A stretch of DNA of 64,000 nt from Microbacterium rhizosphaerae (GCF_034120055.1 NZ_CP139368.1:3286001-3350000), one strand, 5' to 3'. Shown: positions 9,146 to 17,750, numbered from the stretch's first letter. The notes: generated by a model not told the origin, from the sequence alone. A program made the numbers and translations.

Positions 9146-10657
9146 TCAGTCGCCGACGAGCGCGGCGAACTCCGCGTCGTCGAGCTCTTCGCTCTGCGCG
9201 CCGCGGCGACTGCGCTCCCAGGCATAGCCGACCACCGCGAGGATCGCGATCACGACGAGCGTGCCGATGGTGAACAGCTCGAACGTCGGCCGGCCGACGC
9301 CCCACACGTCCTGGAAGTCGTACGTCACGCCCAGCAGGCCTTCCAACGTTCCCGGGAACACCGCCACCCACGACCCGAGCAGCACCCACGCGTAGATGAC
9401 GACGGTGCAGACCCAGAGTCCGACGGTGCCGCCCGGCACGCGGAAGGGCCGCGGCACGTCGGGGTGCTTGCGGCGCAGGGCGATGATCGACGGGAAGATC
9501 ACGAGGTACGACAGCAGCAGGGTCGAGATGGCGACCGTCAGCACGACCGTGAACACCGCGGCGGTGGTGCCGTTCAGCAGGACGGTCGCGGCGATGCAGA
9601 ACACGGAGGCGACGACGCCGGACAGCAGGTTCATGCGCACCGGCGTGCCGAGGCGCGGCGAGAACGCGCCGAAGTAGCGGAAGAACGCGCCGTCGGCGCC
9701 GGCCGCGGCCTGCACCCGGTCGGAGGCGATCATCCACGCGCTCGCCTGCGTGAGCACGACGAAGACGAACAGGACGGCGGCGATCCACAGGAGCGTGTCC
9801 GCTGCGGGGCCGTAGACCGTGAAGACCTCCTTGAACGCGTCCAGCAGACCGCTCGCACCCTGCACCTTCTGGGCCGGGAGCACCGCGAGGATCGCGAAGA
9901 TCGGGACGAGGTAGCACAGGATCGAGATGAGGCCCGAGGATGCCACAGCCTTCGGGACGTCGCGCTGCGGGTCGCGCATCTCCTCCGCGGCGCCGTTCGG
10001 CGCCTCGAAGCCCACGACGGCGAAGAGGATGACGGGCGTGACCGCGAGGAAGCCGCCGAGGGTCGGCGAGAAGTCCCCCGCCGCGTAGCCGTGCACACCG
10101 TACCGGAGGGCGTAGATGCCGACTGTGACGACGAAGATCACCAGCAGAGCCACCTTGACGATGCCGCCCGCCGCCACGATGTGCTTGCCGTACTGCAGGC
10201 CGATGATCGCGGTGGCGATCGCGAGCCAGATGAAGACGAGCTTGAACGCGTAGTCGGCGAGACTGCCCGACGTCAGCGGCGAGATGTAGGCGTCCCACGT
10301 GGCCGCCGAGATGAAGACCAGCGAGCCGCCCATCCAGAGCGGGTTGGTGACCCAGTAGAACATCGTCGCGATGGCAGCCGCGAGCTTGCCGAAGGCGAGC
10401 CGCACCCACACGAACGGGCCGCCCTCGCCGTGGAACGAGCTGCCGAGCTCGGCGACCACGAGCGCGTACGGGAACAGGAAGGTCACGCCGATCACGGCCG
10501 TCCAGGTGAAGGCCTCGGCGCCCCCGCCCGCGGCGATCTGCGCGATCACATCGATCGAGATGATCGCGCTGATCGAGAGCAGGATGATGTCGAGCCGGCC
10601 CAGGGTCTTGCGGAACGTCTGGGTGCGGATATCGGATGTCTCGGGTTGGACGCTCAT
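9146..10657 (-). CDS. APC-superfamily amino acid/amine permease
   Basis: A 503-residue integral membrane protein with about 12 hydrophobic segments and the APC N-terminal signature ([20 protein letters not shown], then [16 protein letters not shown]). It lacks a signal peptide, as usual. The start ATG has AGGAG eight bases upstream; the longer open frame contains the operator region. It is first in a two-gene operon with the amine oxidase, which makes a primary amine the most likely substrate. A LysR dyad sits 110 bp upstream of the start. Confidence 0.92.
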   Translation of the reverse strand: MSVQPETSDIRTQTFRKTLGRLDIILLSISAIISIDVIAQIAAGGGAEAFTWTAVIGVTFLFPYALVVAELGSSFHGEGGPFVWVRLAFGKLAAAIATMFYWVTNPLWMGGSLVFISAATWDAYISPLTSGSLADYAFKLVFIWLAIATAIIGLQYGKHIVAAGGIVKVALLVIFVVTVGIYALRYGVHGYAAGDFSPTLGGFLAVTPVILFAVVGFEAPNGAAEEMRDPQRDVPKAVASSGLISILCYLVPIFAILAVLPAQKVQGASGLLDAFKEVFTVYGPAADTLLWIAAVLFVFVVLTQASAWMIASDRVQAAAGADGAFFRYFGAFSPRLGTPVRMNLLSGVVASVFCIAATVLLNGTTAAVFTVVLTVAISTLLLSYLVIFPSIIALRRKHPDVPRPFRVPGGTVGLWVCTVVIYAWVLLGSWVAVFPGTLEGLLGVTYDFQDVWGVGRPTFELFTIGTLVVIAILAVVGYAWERSRRGAQSEELDDAEFAALVGD

Positions 10658-10766
10658 CGAGGACTCCTCTGTCCATGGGCCTGCGGGTCGGGTCCGCGTG
10701 CCGCGAATGGATCGAGTCAAGCCCACGCGGTCACCCGCGCGCCAATATCGGTCGGCGGACCACTGG

Positions 10767-10781
10767 ATCAACGGAATTGAT
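10767..10781. promoter_or_regulatory. LysR-type operator dyad, copy 2
   Basis: Perfect inverted repeat ATCAA-CGGAA-TTGAT, 13 of 15 bases identical to the dyad at 6094-6108 including three of five spacer bases. On the minus strand TTGATC within it and TATTGG 18 bases downstream could form -35 and -10 elements of the permease operon, so the regulator would contact RNA polymerase here. Confidence 0.72.
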
Positions 10782-10891
10782 GCAGTCAGTCCCAGTTCAT
10801 CAGATCGAGGGATGCCGTGACCGTGCGCGCGTCATCGCCGGGGAAGCCAGGTGTGCGGCGCGGCGGCGCGACCGAACACCGTGCGCGCCGC

Positions 10892-11092
10892 TCAGCGCCA
10901 GTCGGCCACCGCAGCCGCCGCCTGCAGGTCGCGATAGGCGCGCTCCTCCTCGCGGCCGACCCGCCGGCCGCGGTGCTCGAGCCCGCGCGGCGACCATCGC
11001 CAGCTGAGCAACGGTGTGCGCGTCCGCTCGGGCGTCCCAGCGTTGACGTGCCGGCTGAACACCGCCGGCGAGTGGATCTCTTGTACCGTCAT
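10892..11092 (-). CDS. Small hypothetical protein (66 aa), unrecognised
   Basis: An ATG-started frame of 66 residues beginning MTVQEIHSP and ending in AVADWR. It is rich in Arg and Glu (REEERAYRDLQ), with a plausible amphipathic C-terminal helix. No family is recognised. The Shine-Dalgarno is weak (GGAAG). The start codon directly abuts a perfect palindrome at 11093-11114, which is the main reason to take it seriously. It could equally be a chance frame. Confidence 0.35.
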   Translation of the reverse strand: MTVQEIHSPAVFSRHVNAGTPERTRTPLLSWRWSPRGLEHRGRRVGREEERAYRDLQAAAAVADWR

Positions 11093-11114
11093 ACTTCCAC
11101 TCAACCGTGGAAGT
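11093..11114. promoter_or_regulatory. Palindrome ACTTCCAC-N6-GTGGAAGT
   Basis: Perfect 8-base arms with a 6-base spacer. It overlaps the translation initiation region of the small frame at 10892-11092, so it may be an operator for a dimeric repressor or a hairpin masking the start. No cognate regulator is identifiable in the window. Confidence 0.45.
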
Positions 11115-11159
11115 GGACCTGGTCATCGAGTCCAATTCATCCTGCGTGGCCTTGCCGTC

Positions 11160-11185
11160 CCCGCTCTGTGTGGAAGGAGAGCGGG
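11160..11185 (-). terminator. Hairpin downstream of SGNH hydrolase gene
   Basis: CCCGCTCT and AGAGCGGG pair as a perfect 8-bp stem with a 10-base loop, 28 bp after the SGNH stop in its direction of transcription. No convincing U-tract follows, so confidence is moderate. Confidence 0.4.
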
Positions 11186-11213
11186 CCAATTCCGCGGACC
11201 TGGCGAACGCCCC

Positions 11214-12026
11214 CTACGGGAGGACCCCCAGGATCGCGTCCCGGTAGGCGGCATAGCCGAGCACATTGGGGTGGAAGAACGTCACCGGGTCGGTCGGATC
11301 GCCTCCGATCCACGGCACATCTGCCCCGCCGATGGCGTGGGCCCCGAACGAGATCGGCACGAACACGGCAGGAACGCCCGTCGTGGCCTCGGCGAGCACG
11401 GCACCGGCGAGCTGCGCGTCGAGAGCGTCGGAGGCGGCGTTCACGACGGCCGCGAGCGGGTCGGCGGCAGCCGCGCCGGCGGCGAAGGGCTCGGGGTAGC
11501 CGGTGACGACGATCGTCGCTCGCGCAGACCTGGCATGGACAGCGCCGATGAGACCCGCCATCTTCGGCCCGACGGTCTGGATCGCGGCCGTCGCCGCGGC
11601 GATCGCCTGCTGACACGCGACCGATGTCTCGTCGGGGGCGCACGCGGCGTAGACGCCGCCGATGTTCAGGTCGTTCGCGCCGGCCGTGATCGTCACCAGC
11701 GTGGTGCCCTGATTCACGTAGCCGAGCTGCCGGGCCGACACCTGGTCGATGGTCGCCCCCGAGCAGGCGGGCAGCCGCAGCAGGTTGAACCGCGGCACAG
11801 CGCCGATCTGCGAGGCGTAGCCGAGGGTCGTCCGAAGGCAGGAATCGAGGGGCGCACCGGCGCCCTGGCCGGCTCCGTACGAGTCGCCGAGGGCGACGTA
11901 CTTCGCCACGGGAACAGGCTGGGCCGCGAATGCCGGCGCCGCTCCCATCGGGAGGGCGAGGAGCGCGGCAGCCACGGCTGCGATCGCGATGATCCTGCGC
12001 GGACGTGCGAGTCGGGTTTCACTCAT
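11214..12026 (-). CDS. Secreted SGNH/GDSL-type esterase
   Basis: A 270-residue exported hydrolase. A Sec signal peptide (RPRR, then a hydrophobic core, cleavage near AFA/AQ at about residue 34) precedes block I GDSY (47-50, nucleophile Ser49), with block III GAND and a C-terminal FHPN segment carrying the catalytic His. Six cysteines outside the signal peptide could form disulfides as in actinobacterial SGNH lipases. Likely an extracellular lipase or esterase; the natural substrate is unknown. It is monocistronic, with its stop followed by a weak hairpin. Confidence 0.9.
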   Translation of the reverse strand: MSETRLARPRRIIAIAAVAAALLALPMGAAPAFAAQPVPVAKYVALGDSYGAGQGAGAPLDSCLRTTLGYASQIGAVPRFNLLRLPACSGATIDQVSARQLGYVNQGTTLVTITAGANDLNIGGVYAACAPDETSVACQQAIAAATAAIQTVGPKMAGLIGAVHARSARATIVVTGYPEPFAAGAAAADPLAAVVNAASDALDAQLAGAVLAEATTGVPAVFVPISFGAHAIGGADVPWIGGDPTDPVTFFHPNVLGYAAYRDAILGVLP

Positions 12027-12098
12027 AGCCGGAGACTAGCCCCGGCAACGCCGGTCAGAACAGGGACCGAGGTCTTCACCTCGGAGATTCTCCCCCGA

Positions 12099-12905
12099 TC
12101 AACCGGCGAATCTGCGCTGCACCTCGGCGTAGCTGATCGCGCCGTCGAGGAATCCGAGCGTGCCCGGGCCGGCGAGCTCGCGGGCGGCCCGCTCGAGCGC
12201 CGTGATCGCCACCCGCGCGAGGCTGCCGCCGAGGCTCACACGCTTCACCCCGAGCGAGAACAGCGTCGGCGCATCGATGATGTTCGAGCTGAGCCCGGCC
12301 ACGATGTTGAGCGGGGCCGGGATCTCCGCGACCAGCCGCCGGATGCTGTCCTCGTCGTTCACGCCCGGAACGAAGATGCAGTCCGCCCCTGCGTCGAGGT
12401 ACCGGTGCGCGCGACCCACGGTCTCGCGGAACGGATCGCCGGATCCACCCATGAAGTAGGCATCCGTGCGCGCATTGAGGACGAACGTGCCGCGGGGCGC
12501 GGCATCCCGAGCCGCCGCCAGGCGCTCCGCCGCCTCGTCGACGTCGATCAGGACACCCTGGCGCGTGTCCTCGAGGTTGCCGCCGACGACCCCGGTCGCC
12601 ACGGCGAGCTCGACGGTGCGGCCGACCTCCGCGGCCGTGTCACCGTATCCCGCCTCGAGGTCGGCCGTCACGGGAACCCCGACTGCGGCGACGATCTCCG
12701 CCACCCGGTCGAGCATCCTCCTGAGGTCGATCGCCCCGCCGTCGGGAACACCGAGCGACCAGGCGACGCCGGCGCTCGTCGTGGCGATCGCCGCGAATCC
12801 GGCCTGCTCCAGGATGCGGGCGGAGCCGGCGTCCCACGCGTTGGGCAGCACGAAGCCTGGCCCGGAGTGGAGCTCGAGGAACTCGGCGGCATGCTCGTTC
12901 GGCAT
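12099..12905 (-). CDS. Isocitrate lyase/PEP mutase family protein
   Basis: A 268-residue TIM-barrel enzyme of the PEP mutase/ICL superfamily. Visible features are PNAWDAGSAR (21-30), the Mg-binding DLEAGYGD (82-89), and NLED (110-113) followed by NARTDAY. The isocitrate lyase KKCGH motif is absent, so this is not isocitrate lyase; the family also includes carboxyphosphonoenolpyruvate mutase, oxaloacetate decarboxylase-like and 2,3-dimethylmalate lyase-like enzymes. The reaction cannot be chosen from sequence. Flanked by unrelated genes on the same strand. Confidence 0.87.
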   Translation of the reverse strand: MPNEHAAEFLELHSGPGFVLPNAWDAGSARILEQAGFAAIATTSAGVAWSLGVPDGGAIDLRRMLDRVAEIVAAVGVPVTADLEAGYGDTAAEVGRTVELAVATGVVGGNLEDTRQGVLIDVDEAAERLAAARDAAPRGTFVLNARTDAYFMGGSGDPFRETVGRAHRYLDAGADCIFVPGVNDEDSIRRLVAEIPAPLNIVAGLSSNIIDAPTLFSLGVKRVSLGGSLARVAITALERAARELAGPGTLGFLDGAISYAEVQRRFAG

Positions 12906-13000
12906 GTTTCGACCTCACATCCTGTCGCACGTGCGGAGGGTCCCACGCGCCGCACCCAGTGTGCCCGGTCGCCGATGCCGGCGCCACGGCCCCGCGCGAT

Positions 13001-13756
13001 TCAGGCGGCCCGGATCAGGCGCACGCCGTGGTCGACGAGGTCGCGCAGCGTCGGATCGCCCGCATCCGTATCGGTCACGATCCCGGTGACCTCCTCGAAG
13101 GGCAGCACCGCGTAGCGCGAGGCCGTGCCGATCTTCTCCTCGCTCGCGAGGACGTAGGTCTCGCCCGCGCGTCCCGCGAGCGCTCTCTTCATCGCGGCCT
13201 CCTCGGGGTCTCCGGTCGTGAGCCCCGCGGTCGGGTGGACGCCGGTGACGCCGAGGAAGAACAGGTCGGCGCTGATGCCGTTCGCGATCTCGACGGCGGC
13301 CGCTCCGCAGGCCACCGCCGAGTGCTTGAACAGTCGGCCGCCGATGACGAAGACGTCCGCGGCGTGGTCGAGGAGCGACGCCGCCACCGTCGGGCTGTGC
13401 GTCACGATCGTGCACGGGAGGCTCCTGGGCAGCGCATCCACCATCGCGAGCGTGGTCGTGCCCCCGTCCAGGATGACCGTGCTGCCCGGACGGATGAGGG
13501 CGACGGCCGCCGCTGCGACACGGCGCTTGCTCTCGGGCGCGACAGCCGTGCGCGTCGCGTAGTCGGCGACCGCCGGCGAGGCGAGGAGCGCACCGCCGTA
13601 GACGCGGACCGCGACTCCCGCCGCGTCCAGCTCGCGCAGATCGCGACGGATGCTGTCCTCCGAGAGCCCGAGCTCGGCGGCGACGTCCTTGGCGACGATG
13701 CGTCCGTCGCGACGCAGTCGCTCGAGGAGCAGGTCCCTGCGCGCGGCTGCCAGCAT
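13001..13756 (-). CDS. DeoR-family transcriptional regulator
   Basis: A 251-residue repressor with an N-terminal winged helix (about 1-56; RRDLLLERLRRDGRIVAKDVAAELGLSED split over helices) and a DeoR C-terminal sugar-phosphate-sensing domain (GGTTT near 97-101, IGGR, FLGVTGVHPTAGLTT). The start ATG has AGGAG six bases upstream. It is divergent from the DUF4406 gene across 54 bp and so probably controls it and itself; the effector is presumably a phosphorylated sugar or nucleoside product. Confidence 0.92.
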   Translation of the reverse strand: MLAAARRDLLLERLRRDGRIVAKDVAAELGLSEDSIRRDLRELDAAGVAVRVYGGALLASPAVADYATRTAVAPESKRRVAAAAVALIRPGSTVILDGGTTTLAMVDALPRSLPCTIVTHSPTVAASLLDHAADVFVIGGRLFKHSAVACGAAAVEIANGISADLFFLGVTGVHPTAGLTTGDPEEAAMKRALAGRAGETYVLASEEKIGTASRYAVLPFEEVTGIVTDTDAGDPTLRDLVDHGVRLIRAA

Positions 13757-13797
13757 CCCGTTCTCCTGTTTCTCTACGTTGTTGCACGTTTCTGCCG

Positions 13798-13803
13798 TAT
13801 TGT
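13798..13803 (+). promoter_or_regulatory. -10 box of DUF4406 gene, probable leaderless start
   Basis: TATTGT ends 7 bases before the ATG at 13811, with no Shine-Dalgarno between them. The 54-bp gap to the divergent DeoR gene also contains two ACGTT repeats that may be repressor half-sites. Confidence 0.5.
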
Positions 13804-13810
13804 AGCGCGC

Positions 13811-14179
13811 ATGAGCACACCCCTGCTGATCCTGATCGCCGGCCCGTACGCCTCGGGAACCGACGGCGACCCCGCCCTGATGGCGCAGAACCTGAAGCGG
13901 CTCGAGGAGGCGGCCTGGCCGATCTTCGAGGCGGGCCACGTGCCGATGATCGGCGAGTGGGTCGCTCTTCCCGTGCTCAGCAGCGCGGGCGCGGACGGCC
14001 CGACCGACCCACTGGCGGCAGACGTCATGTACCCGACGGCCGAGCGGCTCCTGCACCACTGCGACGCGGTGCTGCGGCTGCCGGGCGCCTCGCGCGGTGC
14101 CGACCGGGACGTCGCGATCGCGCAGGAGCGCGGCATCCCGGTCTATCACTCGCTCTCCGAGATCCCCCGCGCCTCGTGA
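13811..14179 (+). CDS. DUF4406 protein (nucleoside deoxyribosyltransferase-like fold)
   Basis: A 122-residue protein beginning MSTPLLILIAGPYASG, the phosphate-binding-like start of DUF4406 and nucleoside 2-deoxyribosyltransferase-like proteins, with a C-terminal GADRDVAIAQERGIPVYHS that matches the fold's conserved end. Catalytic activity is unproven. Divergent from a DeoR regulator, a pairing that suggests nucleoside or sugar-nucleoside salvage. Confidence 0.82.
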   Translation: MSTPLLILIAGPYASGTDGDPALMAQNLKRLEEAAWPIFEAGHVPMIGEWVALPVLSSAGADGPTDPLAADVMYPTAERLLHHCDAVLRLPGASRGADRDVAIAQERGIPVYHSLSEIPRAS

Positions 14180-14182
14180 CCG

Positions 14183-15610
14183 TCAGGCCGTCATGAGGTG
14201 ACGCGATGACGCGGCGAGCAGCGCCTGCAGATTCGCGACCGCGCCCGGGATCGCCGCGCGATAGCGCCGCAGCAGATCGAGGCTCACGTCGTCGTCCGGG
14301 GCGATGTCGCGCGTCAGCCGCGAGAAGCGGTCGAGCCGCGAGGTCATGAGCCACTCCCCGACACGCCGATCCGACCGCCACGCGCGCTGGTTCGCGAGGT
14401 TCATGAGCGACATCGGGATCCAATCGGCCGGGGCGTCCGACATCGGGATGGGCCGGCAGAGCGCGTTCTTCTCCTCGTCGCCGTCGACCGTCGCCTCGAC
14501 GTGCGCGATGAGCGCGGCACTGAACACGGGCTGCAGCATCCGGACCATCTGCGGTGTGATCGTCCGCCCTGCGAAGATCGGCTTCGTCGGCCGGCGCGGT
14601 GCGCCGATCGCCGAGCAGTCGATGTGCAGGCGCCCGGGAGGGGAGTCGACCGACCCCTCGTCGAGCACGATCCGGCCGGGCTCGATGCGCTGCACCCGAC
14701 CCAGACGCACCACGTCGGTGATCGTCCGCAGCAGCTCGAGCTCCCCCACCGACACGATCGCGCCGTGGAACATGCGCGGGGTGACCGCGGGGTCGAGGCG
14801 CAGGAGCTGCCCGGCATCCTCCATCCGCGCGAACAGCTCGTCCACCGTCGCCGCGCTCGCCGCGATCTCGGCCTGCACCGTCTGCGCGGCGAGCGCATCG
14901 ACCGCGAGCTCGCCGACGGGCTGCATGCCGGCCCTGTTCTGGAACCACGCGTCGCGCGGCACGACCCACTGGATCTTCTCGGCGGGCACCCCCGACTCGA
15001 GGAGGAACAGGCAGGTGTCGACGCCGGTCTTGCCGCCACCGATCACGACGTAGCCCTCCGGGGCGGCGGCCACGCGCGCCAGGCCGTTCGGCGGGATGCA
15101 GCGCACCCCCGGCGCGACGGTGAACGTCGGCGTATGCATTGCCGGTATCGACGCGCACATGAAGGTCGCGTCCACCACCTTCCGGCGCACGCGCACCGCG
15201 ACGGATGCACCCCCGAGCAGCGACTCGACCCGATGCAGACCGTCCACCTGACCCGTGTGATCGTGCGCGGACAGGAAGCGCACCCGGCCCGACGCGACGA
15301 GGTCGGCCAGGAGCTGCTCGTAGCAGGCGACGATCTGCGCACTCGACGCCCGCTCCAGGAAGCCGCGGTTGAGCGGCGAGGCATCCCGGCGCAGCTCGTC
15401 GCCGAGCGGACGCGACTCGACGCCGTAGTTCGCCGACGGCTGATGCAGCCGCACGAAGGGATAGGCGTCGTTCCAGTGCCCGCCCGGACCGGATCGTCGA
15501 TCGACGATGACGATCGACGCATCCGTCTCCGTCGAGAGCACGTCGGCCACCGCCATCCCGACCGCTCCACCGCCGATGATCAGGTAGTCGGTCTCGAGCT
15601 GCTCGTCCAT
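14183..15610 (-). CDS. FAD/NAD(P)-binding oxidoreductase
   Basis: A 475-residue flavoprotein with an N-terminal FAD site (YLIIGGGAVGMAV, about 8-20), a GHWNDAYPFVRLHQPSANYGV segment near residues 42-65 typical of this uncharacterised group, and a second dinucleotide site (YVVIGGGKTGVDT) around the middle. The substrate is unknown. The ATG (MDEQLE) is preceded by GAGGA at good spacing; codons further upstream are open but unlikely. It is downstream of, and on the same strand as, the hydrolase-LuxR fusion, which may regulate it. Confidence 0.87.
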   Translation of the reverse strand: MDEQLETDYLIIGGGAVGMAVADVLSTETDASIVIVDRRSGPGGHWNDAYPFVRLHQPSANYGVESRPLGDELRRDASPLNRGFLERASSAQIVACYEQLLADLVASGRVRFLSAHDHTGQVDGLHRVESLLGGASVAVRVRRKVVDATFMCASIPAMHTPTFTVAPGVRCIPPNGLARVAAAPEGYVVIGGGKTGVDTCLFLLESGVPAEKIQWVVPRDAWFQNRAGMQPVGELAVDALAAQTVQAEIAASAATVDELFARMEDAGQLLRLDPAVTPRMFHGAIVSVGELELLRTITDVVRLGRVQRIEPGRIVLDEGSVDSPPGRLHIDCSAIGAPRRPTKPIFAGRTITPQMVRMLQPVFSAALIAHVEATVDGDEEKNALCRPIPMSDAPADWIPMSLMNLANQRAWRSDRRVGEWLMTSRLDRFSRLTRDIAPDDDVSLDLLRRYRAAIPGAVANLQALLAASSRHLMTA

Positions 15611-15697
15611 GTTCGTCCTCGATCCGCGCCCGCATCTCGGGCCCGTTCCATCGTGCGAGCCGAGGATCGGGGGCACAGCCGTGGAAACACGGCACTT

Positions 15698-16765
15698 TCA
15701 GCGGATCGAGGTGGCGTACCAGACGGCCAGCTGCGCGCGCGAGCGCAGTCCCAGCCGCTCGCGGATGCGGTCGACGTGCGACTCCGCGGTGCGCTCGGTG
15801 ATGAAGAGCCGTTCCGCGATCTGCCGGTTCGAGCAGCCGTCGGCGACGAGGGCGGCCACCTCGAGCTGACGGGAGGTGAGCAGCGGTGCGAAGCGCGCGG
15901 TCGATCGGCTGAGCCCGAGACCCTGGCGCATCGCATCCACCACCGCGTCGACATCGCCCACGTAGGCGATGTGTGCGCGCCCGGGGAGCACCGTGAGCTC
16001 GGCGCCCGCGATGCCCGCCGCCAGCCGGCGCCCCTCCTGGACGGGGACGGCGCGATCGCCCTCGCGATGGATGACGCGGGTCGGCGTCGTGACGCGACCG
16101 AGATCGCCGGACACGTCCATCGCATAGGCCGCTGCGAGCACCCGGTGGGCGGTCTCGGCGGATGCCGCGGAACGCTGGAGGGCCGCGAACGCGGCGCGGA
16201 ACTCCGCATCCGCTCCCGGCGCGAAGATGTCGGTCAGGATCTCGGATCCGAAGCCCCAGTGGGTGCCGACCAGCTCGAGCACGTGTTCGCGGGCCTCCGG
16301 GTCGCCGAGCCGGGCCCCGTCCACCCATCCCCCGTAGAGCACCAGGCGGCGGATGCGTTCGGGATGCCGGGCAGCCCAGCGGACCGCGAACACCGACGAC
16401 AGCGATGTGCCGACCACATCGACCTGGTCCGCACCGACGGCATCCGCGACGGCGTCGATCACCTCGAGCTCGAGGTCGGCCAGCTCCGCGCCCTCGGGTG
16501 CGGCACCCGACAGGCCGTTCCCGGGACGGTCGTAGCGCACCAGCGTGCGCCCGGGCGCGATCGCCTCGTAGAACCGGCGCTGCGGCCCGAGCGCCCAGTC
16601 GAGCTCGACGTGCGAGACCCAGCCGGGCAGGAGCAGCAGCACGGGACCGGATCCCGCGGTCGCGTAGGCGACCTCCGTCCCGCCGCTCAGGGCCACGCGG
16701 CCGATGCGCTGCTCCACGCCATTCATCATGCCGCGTGTCGCGGGGAATATCGCCGTCATCGGCAT
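15698..16765 (-). CDS. Alpha/beta-hydrolase fused to LuxR-type DNA-binding domain
   Basis: A 355-residue single frame with two domains. Residues about 25-280 are an alpha/beta hydrolase with a complete triad: nucleophile Ser121 in GTSLSS, Asp237 in HREGDRAVP and His265 in GRAHIAYV. Residues about 293-352 are a LuxR/NarL helix-turn-helix (LTSRQLEVAALVADG, then NRQIAERLFITERTAESH). The natural reading is a transcription factor whose sensor is a catalytically competent or ligand-binding hydrolase. Start is uncertain; ATG codons at 16765, 16759 and 16729 all lack a clear Shine-Dalgarno. The downstream flavin oxidoreductase is the closest candidate target. Confidence 0.88.
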   Translation of the reverse strand: MPMTAIFPATRGMMNGVEQRIGRVALSGGTEVAYATAGSGPVLLLLPGWVSHVELDWALGPQRRFYEAIAPGRTLVRYDRPGNGLSGAAPEGAELADLELEVIDAVADAVGADQVDVVGTSLSSVFAVRWAARHPERIRRLVLYGGWVDGARLGDPEAREHVLELVGTHWGFGSEILTDIFAPGADAEFRAAFAALQRSAASAETAHRVLAAAYAMDVSGDLGRVTTPTRVIHREGDRAVPVQEGRRLAAGIAGAELTVLPGRAHIAYVGDVDAVVDAMRQGLGLSRSTARFAPLLTSRQLEVAALVADGCSNRQIAERLFITERTAESHVDRIRERLGLRSRAQLAVWYATSIR

Positions 16766-16852
16766 CCGCGGCCCGCATCCCTTCTTATGCTCACGGAAAG
16801 AACCGTGAAGCTTTCAGCTCTCGAACACGGAAGACCATGCCGGAGTCGCGGC

Positions 16853-16858
16853 TACAGT
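16853..16858 (+). promoter_or_regulatory. -10 box of ppsR, probable leaderless transcript
   Basis: TACAGT ends 6 bases before the ATG at 16865 and no Shine-Dalgarno is visible. Confidence 0.6.
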
Positions 16859-16864
16859 CAAGAT

Positions 16865-17707
16865 ATGACGGGATCCACCGCCTCACCCCGAGCCGCCACC
16901 GCCGCGCGTGCGGCCTACTTCGTCTCGGACAGCACCGGCATCACGGCCGAGACGCTGGGCAACGCCCTCCTGTCCAACTTCCCGGGCTTCGCGTTCGTCA
17001 AGCACACGATCCCCTTCGTCGACACGCCCGAGGGCGCGGCGAACGTCGTGCGCCAGATCGCGGACGACGCGGCCGCCGGCCTCGACCCCATCGTGTTCCG
17101 GACCACGAAGACGCAGTCCGTCAGCTCGGTCCTCTCCACAGCGCCGGCGACGACCATCGATCTCCTCGGCGGCCACCTCACCGAGCTCGAGGAGGCCCTC
17201 GGGACCACCGCATCCGAGCAGCTCGGCCAGTTCCACATGCTCGGCGACCCCACCCAGTACTTCGCGCGGATGCGAGCCGTCGAGTACGCCATCGAGCACG
17301 ACGACGGGCAGAGCTCGCGAGCGCTGGACATCGCGGACGTCATCATCGTCGCGCCGAGTCGCTGCGGGAAGACGCCCACCACGATGTACCTCGCGCTGCA
17401 GTACGGGCTGCTGGTGGCGAACTACCCGCTCACCGACGACGACTTCCCGACCGACGGTCTTCCCCGTCTCGTCGCCCCCTACGCGTCGCGGTGCTTCGGC
17501 ATCACGACGACGCCCCTGCGGCTGAGCCAGGTGCGGCACGAGCGCCGTCCCGACTCGCGGTACGCCAGCCTCGCGCAGTGCACCATCGAGCTGCGCCGCG
17601 CGGAGGACCTCTACCGCCGCAATCGCGTCCCGTTCCTCAACTCCTCGACGAAGAGCGTCGAGGAGATGTCCGCGGTGATCCTGCAGACCCTCAGGCTCCG
17701 CCCCTGA
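16865..17707 (+). CDS. ppsR: Phosphoenolpyruvate synthase regulatory protein (kinase/pyrophosphorylase)
   Basis: A 280-residue DUF299/PPSR-family protein, a bifunctional enzyme that phosphorylates PEP synthase or pyruvate phosphate dikinase on a threonine near the catalytic histidine using ADP, and reverses it by pyrophosphorylase action. Signatures are [12 protein letters not shown] (21-32) and the P-loop SRCGKTPT (165-172), plus NYPL and the C-terminal NSSTKSVEE. Its target gene follows 43 bp downstream, and Thr418 two residues before the target's catalytic His is conserved, so the regulatory pair is complete. Upstream open frame is a shadow. Confidence 0.95.
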   Translation: MTGSTASPRAATAARAAYFVSDSTGITAETLGNALLSNFPGFAFVKHTIPFVDTPEGAANVVRQIADDAAAGLDPIVFRTTKTQSVSSVLSTAPATTIDLLGGHLTELEEALGTTASEQLGQFHMLGDPTQYFARMRAVEYAIEHDDGQSSRALDIADVIIVAPSRCGKTPTTMYLALQYGLLVANYPLTDDDFPTDGLPRLVAPYASRCFGITTTPLRLSQVRHERRPDSRYASLAQCTIELRRAEDLYRRNRVPFLNSSTKSVEEMSAVILQTLRLRP

Positions 17708-17750
17708 CCGGCCATCCGGCCCTGACGACCCCCTCACGAAGGAGTACGCC

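Larger units (their letters stand above)
10658..11213. other. Gene-poor 556-bp region between permease and SGNH hydrolase genes
   Basis: It holds the promoter of the permease/amine oxidase operon with LysR dyad copy 2, one weak small open reading frame (10892-11092), an 8-bp-arm palindrome at 11093-11114 and a terminator-like hairpin at 11160-11185. Longer open frames here are Arg/Ala/Pro-rich and look non-coding. Confidence 0.6.

Noticed and set aside
10800..11189. A 129-codon minus-strand frame in the gap before the SGNH gene
   Set aside because: Arg/Ala-rich without a ribosome-binding site, and it overlaps the palindrome and terminator elements; the 66-codon frame in another register is the better candidate.
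12099..12905. Isocitrate lyase
   Set aside because: The KKCGH catalytic motif is missing and the length is far below that of isocitrate lyase; it is a smaller PEP-mutase superfamily member.
14501..17707. A 1068-codon plus-strand open frame
   Set aside because: Only its final 280 codons match a real protein (ppsR). The upstream part is the antisense of the flavin oxidoreductase and the hydrolase-LuxR genes with GC-skewed composition.
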